A stretch of 64,000 nucleotides of DNA, from contig CAJANL010000199.1 of assembly GCA_903941105.1 (NCBI GenBank), positions 1 to 64,000 of the forward strand. The letters run 5' to 3'. The notes beneath the pieces were generated by a model. The model saw nothing but the letters and a program-made list of their open reading frames with translations. It had not been told where the DNA came from and did no database searches. Below are positions 8,965 to 20,747 of the stretch, in pieces. A program made the position numbers and the translations under genes. The DNA comes from an uncultured Rhodospirillaceae bacterium. Its GTDB lineage: Bacteria > Pseudomonadota > Alphaproteobacteria > Rhodospirillales > Magnetospirillaceae. Position 1 is the stretch's first letter. Each line of letters starts with the position of its first letter.

Positions 8965-9696
8965 TCAGGTCAGCGCGAACCGCCGCCACCAGTCGGTGGG
9001 GGCGGCGGCGGGCAGGACGACGGAGGCCAGGCCGGCGCGGCCGAGACCTTCCAGCAGTAGCCGCATCAAGGTGATGGTGACGGCGGGCTTGAATTGACCA
9101 CCGGGTCGCTCGTTGATGGGCTGGTCGTGCATCAGGATGACTCCGCCGGGCAGGCGCGGGTCGGCCAGCAGGCGCTCGACCTCGCGGCGGCACTCGGGCT
9201 CGACGTCCTCGGGACGGGTGCAGCGGGGGGAGATCATGTGGTCCTCGGTGGACGGCCCCCAGTGCACCATCTGGCAGCCGGGACGCCAACCGGCCAGGGT
9301 GCGGTGAATCCTGTCATTGCGCCAGCCGCCGTTATAGGGCAGCCGCACCAGATAGGGATCGGGGGTCGGGCGGTGCTTGGCCAGCAGCGCCTCGCAGCGC
9401 TCCATGTCGGCGATCAGGCGTTGCGGCCCCTCGCGGTCGAGCCTGACATGGTCCCAGCCATGGGCGTAGACGGCATGGCCGCGCCGTACCGTCTCGGCCA
9501 CCAGTTCGGGAACGGCGACGGCACGGCAGCCGCTCATGAAGAAGGTCGCCTTGGCGGAATGCCGGTCGAGCAGGTCGAGCATGGCCGGCATGGTGTCGGG
9601 CATGGGGGCGTCGTCGACGGTGATGGCCACCGTGCCGGCATCCGGCAATTGCCGCATCACCGGGCGCCAACCACCCAAGGACCATGAAATGCGCAT
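8965..9696 (-). CDS. polysaccharide deacetylase (NodB homology) family protein
   Basis: '[37 protein letters not shown]' and 'VILMHDQP'. Confidence 0.85.
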   Translation of the reverse strand: MRISWSLGGWRPVMRQLPDAGTVAITVDDAPMPDTMPAMLDLLDRHSAKATFFMSGCRAVAVPELVAETVRRGHAVYAHGWDHVRLDREGPQRLIADMERCEALLAKHRPTPDPYLVRLPYNGGWRNDRIHRTLAGWRPGCQMVHWGPSTEDHMISPRCTRPEDVEPECRREVERLLADPRLPGGVILMHDQPINERPGGQFKPAVTITLMRLLLEGLGRAGLASVVLPAAAPTDWWRRFALT

Positions 9697-9700
9697 TGGC

Positions 9701-10918
9701 CTACGGCGCCCGCCGCAGCGTCACCGGGCGGCAGTGGCGCTTGAGATCCTTGGCGCCGCCGCCTTCCGCCACACAGCGGGCGAGGCCGTCGGCGTCCTCG
9801 GCCACCAGCCCCGACGAGGCCTCGATGCCGTAGGTGAACAGGCGGTCGGTCAGCGGCGCCCCCGGCCCGACCAGCGCCACCCGCGACGAGCGGGCCAGCG
9901 ACAGCAGGCGCGGCAGCGAGTGGTTGGCCAGCGCCGAAGCGGTGATGATGGCGGCATCGGCCCGCGGCAGCAGCCACTCGGCGGCTTCTTCGGGGTATTG
10001 GCCGGGACCGGGGCGACGGTCGATCACCGCCGCGTCCGGCAGGCGCTCGGCCAGGGCGGGGAAGGCGCCCACCACCACCATGCGGCCGTCCAGCCGGCCG
10101 AAGGCGTCCAGCCCGTTGAGCCGTTCGCCCTCAAGGTCGAAGCGGTTGTAATGGGCATTGCACGCCGCCAGCCCGAGGGCGGCCTCGAACGGGTTCCACG
10201 AACCGACCAGCGCCGCCAATTGCCGCAGCGTCCGCCCGCCCGGCGGCACCAGCCCCTTGCAGCCGGGGGCGCCGCGTTCCGGTGTCTGCGCCAGACCGAT
10301 GCCGTTCGGCCCCTGCACCATGGTCCAGTTGAGCCCGACCACGGTCCGGATCACCGCATCGTCGGGCACTCCCAACGCCAGGTCGTCGTAGAGACGCCGC
10401 GCGCCCCACCATTGCCACAAGGCCTCGGGGGTGGGGGCCAGCAGGTCGGCGCGGCCGCCGGTGAACTCGGTCCAGTCCTCGATCAGCACCCCCGGCACCG
10501 CCAGGATCAGCGGGATGCCGTCGGACATGGCGGCCAGCATTTCGGCGGCAAGGCCCTGCCCGCCCCGCTCCGCCTTGGAGAACTTGTTGACGAAGACCAC
10601 GTCGACGCGGCCCTCGACGGCCCGCCGCAGCGCCGCCGAGGTCTCGGCCAGGGCGCCGCTGTCGAGCATGCAGGCCTGGGAGTCGCGCCCCAGGCTCTGG
10701 GCGATGGAGAGGCTGCGGCCGGTGTCGAGCTCGGTCAGCACCATATCGTCCTTGCGGCCGTCGGGACCGAACGTCGTATGCTGCAACAACCCACCCACCC
10801 GGAAGCCGCGGGCCTTCAATGCCTCGGCGAAGCCGGCAAGCAGGGACTCGGGCGGACGGTTGGGTGGATAGACGACGGCGCCGACGGCGGGCGCGGCAAG
10901 GGAATGGTCGATGGACAT
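9701..10918 (-). CDS. DUF2478-like / DUF364-like fusion protein
   Basis: N-term '[35 protein letters not shown]...[11 protein letters not shown]...[13 protein letters not shown]'; C-term '[61 protein letters not shown]'. Confidence 0.7.
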   Translation of the reverse strand: MSIDHSLAAPAVGAVVYPPNRPPESLLAGFAEALKARGFRVGGLLQHTTFGPDGRKDDMVLTELDTGRSLSIAQSLGRDSQACMLDSGALAETSAALRRAVEGRVDVVFVNKFSKAERGGQGLAAEMLAAMSDGIPLILAVPGVLIEDWTEFTGGRADLLAPTPEALWQWWGARRLYDDLALGVPDDAVIRTVVGLNWTMVQGPNGIGLAQTPERGAPGCKGLVPPGGRTLRQLAALVGSWNPFEAALGLAACNAHYNRFDLEGERLNGLDAFGRLDGRMVVVGAFPALAERLPDAAVIDRRPGPGQYPEEAAEWLLPRADAAIITASALANHSLPRLLSLARSSRVALVGPGAPLTDRLFTYGIEASSGLVAEDADGLARCVAEGGGAKDLKRHCRPVTLRRAP

Positions 10919-11003
10919 GGCGGCCACACTACGCCAGACGAAGGCATTGATCAAAGCCAAGACTCTTCGGCGGAGAACTCCTATATAACCATTATCCCAG
11001 GAT

Positions 11004-11021
11004 CCCACCCCGACAGGTGGG
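11004..11021 (+). promoter_or_regulatory. perfect 6-bp hairpin (CCCACC-ccgaca-GGTGGG) in the presumed moaA 5' UTR
   Basis: Read directly; ends 17 nt before the ATG at 11039. Confidence 0.4.
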
Positions 11022-11038
11022 AAGCGACGAGAAGCACC

Positions 11039-12022
11039 ATGATCGACCCGTTCGGACGTAGCGTCAGTTACCTGCGTGTCTCGGTCACCGACCGTTGCGA
11101 CCTGAGATGCGTCTATTGCATGTCCGAGGACATGACCTTCCTGCCCAAGGTCGACGTTCTGACGCTGGAGGAACTCGACCGCCTGTGCGGCGCCTTCGTC
11201 GCCAAGGGCGTGCGCAAGATCCGCCTGACCGGCGGCGAGCCGCTGGTCCGCCGCAACATCATGACCCTGGTGGAAAGCCTGGGGCGCCACGTCGCCGCCG
11301 GCCGCATGGACGAGCTGACGCTGACCACCAACGCCACCCAGCTGACTAAATATGCCGAGGGGCTGAAGGCCGCCGGGGTGCGCCGCCTCAACGTCTCGCT
11401 CGACACCCTCGACGCCGCCAAATTCACCGCCATCACCCGCTGGGGCAAGATCGAGCAGGTGATGGACGGCCTGATGGCCGCCAAGGCCGCCGGCCTTGCC
11501 ATCAAGATCAATACGGTGGCCCTGAAGGGCGTCAACGAGGACGAGCACGACGATCTGGTGGCGTGGTGCGGCGAGCACGGCTTCGACCTCTGCTTCATCG
11601 AAACCATGCCCATGGGCGAGGTGCAGCACCGCGCCGGCCAATACCTGCCGCTGTCGGCGGTACGCGCCCGACTGGAGCGGCGCTGGCGGCTGACCGACAG
11701 CGATCATCGCACAGGTGGCCCCGCCCGCTACGTCAGCGTGGGCGAGACCGGCGGCCGCATCGGCTTCATCACCCCCTTCACCCACAACTTCTGCGAATCC
11801 TGCAACCGGGTGCGGGTGACCTGTACCGGCACGCTCTACATGTGTCTGGGCCAGCAGGACGCCGCCGACCTGCGCACACCCTTGCGGGCCAGCGAGTCCG
11901 ACGGTCCGCTGAATGAGGCCATCGACGCCGCAATCGGACGCAAGCCCAAGGGCCACGACTTCATCGCCGAGCGCGCCGGCACCGCGGCGGTGCCGCGTCA
12001 CATGAGCGTTACCGGGGGTTGA
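11039..12022 (+). CDS. moaA: GTP 3',8-cyclase MoaA
   Basis: Radical SAM CxxxCxxC 'CDLRCVYC', '[12 protein letters not shown]', C-terminal cluster '[22 protein letters not shown]'. Confidence 0.95.
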   Translation: MIDPFGRSVSYLRVSVTDRCDLRCVYCMSEDMTFLPKVDVLTLEELDRLCGAFVAKGVRKIRLTGGEPLVRRNIMTLVESLGRHVAAGRMDELTLTTNATQLTKYAEGLKAAGVRRLNVSLDTLDAAKFTAITRWGKIEQVMDGLMAAKAAGLAIKINTVALKGVNEDEHDDLVAWCGEHGFDLCFIETMPMGEVQHRAGQYLPLSAVRARLERRWRLTDSDHRTGGPARYVSVGETGGRIGFITPFTHNFCESCNRVRVTCTGTLYMCLGQQDAADLRTPLRASESDGPLNEAIDAAIGRKPKGHDFIAERAGTAAVPRHMSVTGG

Positions 12023-12193
12023 GACAACGCCTTGGTGCCGCACCCGGTCCGGCACACCCGGTCCGCCCCCCCGGGCCGTTAACCTGGACTCGTGCGGCAA
12101 GACCGAATCTACAAGGATTGCCATAAGCGCGCCGTGCACTTAACATCCCCTCTTTAGGAGACGCTTGCGGGCGCCACCTGGAAAGGGGAATGG

Positions 12194-14710
12194 GTGATTT
12201 CATCAGATTCGACCATCGCCGCCGCCAACCGAGACGACGTGGCCGCCCGCCTGTTGCGTGAGGCGGAGGCGCGTCTCGACGGCATAGCGGCCTGCGTACC
12301 CGGCCTGGTGTTCCAGCGGGTGATGTCGGCCGACGGCAGCATCGGCTATCCTTACTTCTCCGAGATGGTGCGCGAGGTCCTGGGCTTCCTCCCCTCCGAC
12401 ATGGGGGTCAACTCCAAGGGTTGCCTGCACGTCATCCACTGGGCCGACCGCGACGGCCACATCGACACCATCCGCCGCTCCGCCGAAACGCTGGCGCCCT
12501 GCGACGAGGAATTCCGCGCCATCACCGCCGACGGTTCGGTGCGCTGGCTGCGTGGCGCCTCGCGACCGCGGCGCACGGATGGCGGCGACATCATCTGGGA
12601 CGGCGTGCTGGTCGACATCACCGCCGCCAAGCGCGCCGAGCTGCGGCTTGAAATGCTGATGGACCATGCGGGCGAATCCATCGTCGTGATGGACGCAGAG
12701 GGGCGCATCGACGCCGCCAACGCCGCGGCACAGCAGCTGTTCGGCTGGACCGCCGACGAGCTGGCGGGCAAGCCGTTCGATGAACTGCTCCCCGATACGC
12801 TGCGCTGCCCCACCCTGCTGGAGTCCGAGTCCGAGTGCGAGTCCTGCATCGTCGGCCGCGGCCCGCGTGAGCTGCAAGGCTTGCGCAAGGACGGTTCGGT
12901 GTTCCCGCTGGAGCTGTCCACCAGCGAGGTTCGCCTCGAAGGCCACCGCCTGTTCGTCGGCATCGGCCGCGACATCACCCAGCGCAAGAACACCGAAACG
13001 GCGCTGCGCGAGACCGAGCACCGCCTGCGCGCCATCGCCGCCAACATGCCGGGCATGGTATTCCAGCGCCTGCTGCGCGCCGACGGCAGCATCGAATACA
13101 CCTATGTCAGTGACGGCTGCCGCGCCGTGCTGGGGGTGGAGCCGAACCAGCTGATGGCCGATCCCGACATCCTGCTGGAGGCCATCCCGGCATCGGAGCG
13201 ACAGAATTTCCTGGCGGCGCTGGGCAAATCAGCCCGCACCATGGAACCGTTCGAGGAGGATCTTGGCGTGTTCGGCCCCGATGGCCGGCGGCGCTGGCTG
13301 CGCGGCCAGTCGCGCCCGACCAAGCGCGAGGGCGGCGACATCATCTGGGATGGTGTGATGCTCGACGTCACCGACCGCAAGCTGGCCGAGCAGCGCCTGT
13401 CCTTCCTGGCCTATTACGACCCGCTGACCCGCCTGCCCAATCGGGCCGCCTTCGTCGACCGCTTCACCGAGGCCCGCGAACAGGCCAAGCTGCGCCACGG
13501 ACTGATCGCCGTGGTCAGCGTCGGCATCGACCGCTTCGGCATCATCAACGCCACCATGGGCCACGCCATCGGCGACCAGGTGCTGATGGCGGTGGCCGAC
13601 CTGATGCAGGCGGCGCTGGGACGCTACGACGTCATGGCGCGCGCCTCGGGCGACCGCTTCCTGCTGCTGGTCACCGGCTACGCCTCGAAACGCGAGCTTC
13701 AGGATGCGGTGGAGAAATTGCACGCCGCCGCCCAGGCCACGGTCACCGTCGCCGGCCAGGACTTCGACATCTCGGCCAGCATGGGCAGCGCCGCGTTCCC
13801 GCGTGACGGCGAGGACAGCGAGACACTGATCAAGAACGCCGACGCCGCCCTGCAGTTGGCCAAGGCGCAAGGCGCCGCAACGCTTCGCTTCTTCACCAAG
13901 GAGATGAACGACCGCGCCACCAAGACCCTCAGCATGCAGACCCGCCTGCGCCGCGCCGTCGAGCATGGTGAACTGTTCCCGTTCTACCAACCGCAGGTCG
14001 ACCTGATCAGTGGCCAGGTGGTGGGGATGGAAGCACTGGTGCGCTGGAACAGCGCCGATCTCGGCATGGTCTCGCCGGTGGAATTCATCCCCGTCGCCGA
14101 GGAATCCGGCCTGATCGATGCGGTGTGCGAGGCCATGCTGACCGAGTGCGCCCGCCAGAACAAGGAATGGCAGGACCAAGGCTTGTCGGCGATCCCGGTG
14201 GCGGTCAACGTCTCGGGACGACAGTTCCAGTACGCGCGGCGGCTGCTGTCGGCCTGCGAGAGGGTGCTGTCCACCAGTGGCCTCGACCCGCGCTATCTCG
14301 AAGTGGAACTGACCGAGAGCTCGGCCATGCGTGACGCCGACAACGCCATCGCCGTGGTGCAGCAGCTCAACGATATGGGCATCAACTGCGCCATCGACGA
14401 CTTCGGCACCGGCTATTCGTCGCTGTCGGTGCTGAAGCGTTTTCCCATCCGCAAGCTGAAGATCGACCGCTCGTTCGTCATGGACATCACCACCGACCCC
14501 AACGACGCCGCCATCGTCGCCGCCATCATCGCCATGGCCAAGGCGCTGAAGCTCAAGGTGGTGGCCGAGGGCGTCGAATACGCCGCCCATCTCGACTTCC
14601 TGAAGAGTCTGGGCTGCGATCAGATGCAGGGCTATTTCTTCAGCCGCCCGCTGCCCGCCAAGGAAATGGGCGAGTTGCTCGCCAAGGGCCGCCGGCTGGA
14701 AGTGGCGTAG
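12194..14710 (+). CDS. PAS-PAS-PAS-GGDEF(degenerate)-EAL protein
   Basis: Duplicated PAS segments; GGDEF position reads ASGDRF; EAL motifs GMEALVRW, DDFGTGYSS, LKIDRSFV, VVAEGVE. Confidence 0.9.
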   Translation: MISSDSTIAAANRDDVAARLLREAEARLDGIAACVPGLVFQRVMSADGSIGYPYFSEMVREVLGFLPSDMGVNSKGCLHVIHWADRDGHIDTIRRSAETLAPCDEEFRAITADGSVRWLRGASRPRRTDGGDIIWDGVLVDITAAKRAELRLEMLMDHAGESIVVMDAEGRIDAANAAAQQLFGWTADELAGKPFDELLPDTLRCPTLLESESECESCIVGRGPRELQGLRKDGSVFPLELSTSEVRLEGHRLFVGIGRDITQRKNTETALRETEHRLRAIAANMPGMVFQRLLRADGSIEYTYVSDGCRAVLGVEPNQLMADPDILLEAIPASERQNFLAALGKSARTMEPFEEDLGVFGPDGRRRWLRGQSRPTKREGGDIIWDGVMLDVTDRKLAEQRLSFLAYYDPLTRLPNRAAFVDRFTEAREQAKLRHGLIAVVSVGIDRFGIINATMGHAIGDQVLMAVADLMQAALGRYDVMARASGDRFLLLVTGYASKRELQDAVEKLHAAAQATVTVAGQDFDISASMGSAAFPRDGEDSETLIKNADAALQLAKAQGAATLRFFTKEMNDRATKTLSMQTRLRRAVEHGELFPFYQPQVDLISGQVVGMEALVRWNSADLGMVSPVEFIPVAEESGLIDAVCEAMLTECARQNKEWQDQGLSAIPVAVNVSGRQFQYARRLLSACERVLSTSGLDPRYLEVELTESSAMRDADNAIAVVQQLNDMGINCAIDDFGTGYSSLSVLKRFPIRKLKIDRSFVMDITTDPNDAAIVAAIIAMAKALKLKVVAEGVEYAAHLDFLKSLGCDQMQGYFFSRPLPAKEMGELLAKGRRLEVA

Positions 14711-14715
14711 ACTCT

Positions 14716-14892
14716 AACAGGGTGCGGAAAACTCAACTTTCCTTTCGTCATTCCCGCGAAGGCGGGAATCCATGCGTCCAGCAGCACAGCATATGGGGGC
14801 AAATGCCAGTCATTGCCCCAACATGGACCCCCTAGCCTTCGCGGGGGTGACGAGATGAAGGATGGTGGGAAGAGTTTTTCCGCACCCTGCTA
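14716..14892. mobile_element. MITE-like element with ~18-bp terminal inverted repeats and flanking TA
   Basis: CAGGGTGCGGAAAACTC (14718-14734) vs GAGTTTTTCCGCACCCTG (14872-14889); internal GTCATTCCCGCGAAGGCGGGAATCCATG and its imperfect inverted copy. Confidence 0.6.
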
Positions 14893-14944
14893 AGCCTTTT
14901 GCCGCTGACGTGACGCGCCTTTTTGCCGGGCGGGGCCGCCGGTT

Positions 14945-16168
14945 TCACATGCTGGGCTGAATCACCTTGCAGGCCTTCCTGGCACGCTCCAGGCGAGTGC
15001 AGGCGGCGCGGGCCTGATCCTCGGTGAAGCCGCCGACGCGGGCGCGGAACAGGGTTTGCTTGCCCTGGCGGGCGCGATCCACGTCGATGGTCGCCTTGGT
15101 CACCAGGCCGCCCAGCTTCTTGGCGGCGTCGGTGGCGGCACGGTGGGCCACCTTGTAATCGCTGAAGGCCCCCACCTGGATGGTCCACGGGCTGGGCTCG
15201 GTATCGCCCACGGCATCGTCACGGGCCGGCGGCGCAAGGGCCTTGCCCTTGGCGGGGGTGCGGGCGGCCACCGCCACCGCCTTCAGTTCGTCCATGTCGG
15301 GCAGCGGCGGCTCGTCGAGCTTGGCGATGCGGGTGACCCCGCCGCCCTTCAGGCGCGAGAAGCCCTTGTCCAGCAGCGACACCATGTGGGTGTCGCGCCA
15401 CGAGGCCGAGTCGCCGCCGAACACCACGCCGATCACCCGGCGGCCATCGCGCTTGGCCGAGGCGATGAGGTTGAAGCCCGAGGCGTGGATGTAGCCGGTC
15501 TTCATCCCGTCGGCACCGGAATAGCGCAGCATCAGGCGGTTATGGGTGGGGATGATCTGGCCGCGCCAGTTGAAGGTGCGCGTATTGAAGTAGTGATAGT
15601 ACTTGGCGTGGGTGCGCACCATGGCGCGGGCGAGCGCTGCCTGATCGCGCACGGTGGAAACCTGGCCCAGGTCGGGCAGGCCGGAAGCATTGCGGTAGGT
15701 GGTCTGCAGCATGCCCAGCGCCCGCGCCTTCCGGGTCATCATCTGGGCGAAGCCGGACTCGGAGCCACCCACCCCTTCCGCCAGCACCACGGCGACGTCG
15801 TTGGCCGACTTGGTGACCAGGGCCTGCACCGCGTCCTCGACGCTGATGCGCTCGCCCGGTTCGAGGGCCAGCTTCGAGGGCGACTGGGCGGCTGCATGGG
15901 CCGACACCGGCAACTGGCTGCCCAGCTTCAACCGCCCCTGCTCCAGGGCGTCGAACACCAGGAACAGCGTCATCACCTTGGTCAGGGAGGCGGGATAGCT
16001 GCGCTTGTCCGGATTGGCCGAATGCAGGATGGCGCCACTGTCGGAGTCGATGACGATCGAGGCATAGCGGGAAGGAGCAGCCGTAGCGGGCTCGGGCGCC
16101 ATGCAAAGGGCGGCGACGGCTACGACGAGGCAAGAGGCAAATCTGGTCACGACCCGGGTCAATGTCAA
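14945..16168 (-). CDS. D-alanyl-D-alanine carboxypeptidase (peptidase S11) with C-terminal SPOR-like domain
   Basis: 'YPASLTKVMTLFLVFDAL' (SxxK), 'TKSANDVAVVLAEG' (SxN), 'DGMKTGYIHASG' (KTG); C-term 'PWTIQVGAFSDYKVAHRAA'. Confidence 0.9.
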   Translation of the reverse strand: MTLTRVVTRFASCLVVAVAALCMAPEPATAAPSRYASIVIDSDSGAILHSANPDKRSYPASLTKVMTLFLVFDALEQGRLKLGSQLPVSAHAAAQSPSKLALEPGERISVEDAVQALVTKSANDVAVVLAEGVGGSESGFAQMMTRKARALGMLQTTYRNASGLPDLGQVSTVRDQAALARAMVRTHAKYYHYFNTRTFNWRGQIIPTHNRLMLRYSGADGMKTGYIHASGFNLIASAKRDGRRVIGVVFGGDSASWRDTHMVSLLDKGFSRLKGGGVTRIAKLDEPPLPDMDELKAVAVAARTPAKGKALAPPARDDAVGDTEPSPWTIQVGAFSDYKVAHRAATDAAKKLGGLVTKATIDVDRARQGKQTLFRARVGGFTEDQARAACTRLERARKACKVIQPSM

Positions 16169-16388
16169 TTTCCCGACCTTCCGCTCGGCAGCGATTTTCG
16201 GCTAGCTTAGGGCGCGAAAGATAAAGATTTTGCGAATCCCTGTCCAGCGGCCCGCGGAGGTGTCGCCGGCACATTCCGGTGCCCCCCGTTGCGGTAGCTT
16301 GAGGCATAGGGCGGCGACCGGCACCCGATGGTATGGTGCACGCGGCCAGACCTCCCTGTCCCACGGCAGCAAACAAAGGCAGACGACC

Positions 16389-17066
16389 ATGAAGAAAGTC
16401 TTTCCGGCCACGACCTTGGCCCTATGCGCCACCATTTTCGTGGCGGGGTGCGCCTATCGCGGCGGCGACATCGGCGATCCGGCGGTGCGCAAGTTCAGCT
16501 GGTTCTCCTTCGTCGGCGGCAACGACATCCGGGCCCAGTGCGAGCCCGGCCTGCCCGACCGCGTGCGGCTGGTCTACAACGCCATCTACGACGAGCAGGT
16601 GCGGATCTACGAATGGGACGGGCTGCGCAAGCTGGTGTCCATCAAGGTCATCGGCTCGGGCAACGCCCTGGCCTTGACCAGCGACGACCTGCTGGGTCCC
16701 TGGCGCGCCACCGCCGAGAAGGTGCAGCTCGACGACAAGACCTATGACCTGCTGGCCTCGGCGCTGCAGGCCGACGGCGCCTTCGGCCCGCCGGCGGTGG
16801 GGCTGGAACTGCCGTCGCGCGGCTATTACTGGAGCGCCGCCACCTGCCGCGGTGGCCGCTTCACCATGACCGGCTGGCGTCACCCGTCCGAGGCCTTCGA
16901 TCGGCTGCAGGCGCCGGGCGTGCTGTTCGCCCTCGACCCCACCGGCATCGCGGTGAGGCCGGCGGCGCCGGTGCCCTACGATGTCATCTGGGAGGACAAG
17001 CGCAAGCGCGGCCAGGCGGTCGACTTCACCCTCAAGATCGGCAGTAACGGACTGGTCGGCCAGTAG
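16389..17066 (+). CDS. putative lipoprotein, function unknown
   Basis: MKKVFPATTLALCATIFVAGCAYRGG lipobox; ORF to 17066. Confidence 0.8.
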   Translation: MKKVFPATTLALCATIFVAGCAYRGGDIGDPAVRKFSWFSFVGGNDIRAQCEPGLPDRVRLVYNAIYDEQVRIYEWDGLRKLVSIKVIGSGNALALTSDDLLGPWRATAEKVQLDDKTYDLLASALQADGAFGPPAVGLELPSRGYYWSAATCRGGRFTMTGWRHPSEAFDRLQAPGVLFALDPTGIAVRPAAPVPYDVIWEDKRKRGQAVDFTLKIGSNGLVGQ

Positions 17067-17075
17067 CGGCGGAAA

Positions 17076-17150
17076 ATGCTGCACTGCAAAACGAGCTTGA
17101 CTCCTGGACAGGGGGTACGGCATACACAGCGATATGTTGCGGTGCAGCAT
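17076..17150. promoter_or_regulatory. inverted pair of TGC-rich sites upstream of the phasin gene (candidate PhaR-like operator)
   Basis: ATGCTGCACTGCAA (17076-17089) and TTGCGGTGCAGCAT (17137-17150), 13/14 inverted match. Confidence 0.5.
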
Positions 17151-17212
17151 ACACCCTTGGTGATGCCCCGCGCCCCATTGACCCGCACGCAGTTGCCAAG
17201 GAGTTGATTATC

Positions 17213-17824
17213 ATGGCCACCCCGAAAGCCAAGCCCGCCGCTGCCGCCCCCGTCGCCACCGTGGTGGCTCCCGTTGCACCCGATGTCGTCGCTCCCGTGG
17301 TCGAGGTCGCCGCCGAGGCCGCCAAGGCCATCGAAGAGGTTGTCGCCGTCGGCAAGGAGACCATCGAGACGGTGGTCAAGGCCTCCACCGACGCCGCCAG
17401 CAAGGGCTACGACCAGGCCGTGGCCCTGACCAAGGATCAGGTGGCCGCCGCCCATAAGGCGCAGAACGTCGCCTTCAAGTCCTATGAGGACGTGGTCCAG
17501 GTGACCAAGGACAACATCGACGCCGTCGTCAAGGCCGGGTCGATCCTGACCAAGGGCCTGCAGGACATCTCCAAGCAGGTGTTCGGCCTGACCCAGGAGA
17601 GCATCGAGGAGGGCGTGTCGGCCTCCAAGGCCATGTTCGCCGCCAAGACGCTGCGCGAGGTGTTCGACCTGCAGTCCAGCCTGGCCCAGGCCAGCCTCGA
17701 CAAGATGTTCGCCCAGGGCACCCTGCTTTCGGATCGGTCGGCCAAGCTGTTCGAGCAGGCCTTCGCCCCCATCAACAGCCGGGTGACCGCCACCGTCGAC
17801 AAGATTGTCAAGCAGGCGGCATAA
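17213..17824 (+). CDS. phasin family protein
   Basis: MATPKAKPAAAAPVA...; 'GKETIETVVKASTDAASKGYDQAVALTKDQVAAAHKA...FGLTQESIEEGVSASKAMFAAKTLREVFDLQSSLAQASLDKM'. Confidence 0.85.
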   Translation: MATPKAKPAAAAPVATVVAPVAPDVVAPVVEVAAEAAKAIEEVVAVGKETIETVVKASTDAASKGYDQAVALTKDQVAAAHKAQNVAFKSYEDVVQVTKDNIDAVVKAGSILTKGLQDISKQVFGLTQESIEEGVSASKAMFAAKTLREVFDLQSSLAQASLDKMFAQGTLLSDRSAKLFEQAFAPINSRVTATVDKIVKQAA

Positions 17825-17855
17825 GCCGCTCGGGGTTGCCGGCAAGCCCCCCCAG

Positions 17856-17885
17856 ACGGCCCGGTGGGACCCCCCGCCGGGCCGT
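17856..17885 (+). terminator. hairpin downstream of the phasin gene
   Basis: ACGGCCCGG...CCGGGCCGT followed by TGCCGTTT. Confidence 0.5.
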
Positions 17886-18013
17886 TGCCGTTTCGTCCGA
17901 ATGGGCACTCCCTCTCGCCATCGACACACCAATCCACGTGGGGCCTTTTCGGCGGCCCCCAAGACCCAATATGATAGGTGTGTAACGAGGGCGACCACCG
18001 AGCATGCGAAGCG

Positions 18014-18346
18014 ATGAGCGACGACCGAGACGATAGGAAGAACGACGACGGCGGACAGACCGGGGTGGTCATCAAGACCAAACCGAAAACCAAGAAGCCG
18101 GCTATGTACAAGGTTCTGATGTTGAATGACGACTACACTCCCATGGAGTTTGTCGTGCATGTGCTCGAACGCTTTTTCAGCAAATCCCGCGAGGATGCCA
18201 CGCGCATTATGCTGCACGTGCACACACGGGGGGTCGGTGTCTGCGGCGTGTACACATACGAAGTAGCGGAGACCAAGGTCACCCAGGTCATGGACCTGGC
18301 ACGCCAGAACCAGCATCCGCTTCAGTGTACGATCGAGAAGGATTAG
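18014..18346 (+). CDS. clpS: ATP-dependent Clp protease adaptor ClpS
   Basis: '[24 protein letters not shown]...[28 protein letters not shown]'; directly upstream of clpA. Confidence 0.95.
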   Translation: MSDDRDDRKNDDGGQTGVVIKTKPKTKKPAMYKVLMLNDDYTPMEFVVHVLERFFSKSREDATRIMLHVHTRGVGVCGVYTYEVAETKVTQVMDLARQNQHPLQCTIEKD

Positions 18347-18364
18347 CCCTGGAAGGAACCTGAC

Positions 18365-20659
<2,295 letters not shown>

Positions 20660-20667
20660 AGGCAGCC

Positions 20668-20696
20668 GGGGGGGCATTCCATGCGGAATCCCCCCC
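20668..20696 (+). terminator. clpA-downstream hairpin
   Basis: GGGGGGGCATTCC-atg-CGGAATCCCCCCC. Confidence 0.5.
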
Positions 20697-20711
20697 TCGC
20701 CATTCAGCAAC

Positions 20712-20741
20712 TTGACTCTCGGCGAAAATAAGCGGCATAAT
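20712..20741 (+). promoter_or_regulatory. sigma70-like promoter TTGACT-N18-CATAAT
   Basis: Read directly, intergenic, no CDS downstream on this strand. Confidence 0.45.
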
Positions 20742-20747
20742 TAGTCA

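Noticed and set aside
9536-12022. 828-aa plus ORF
   Set aside because: Only 11039-12022 (MoaA) is real; the N-terminal part is antisense to the deacetylase and DUF2478/DUF364 genes
9701-12139. 812-aa minus ORF
   Set aside because: Real protein starts at 10918; the upstream part is antisense to moaA
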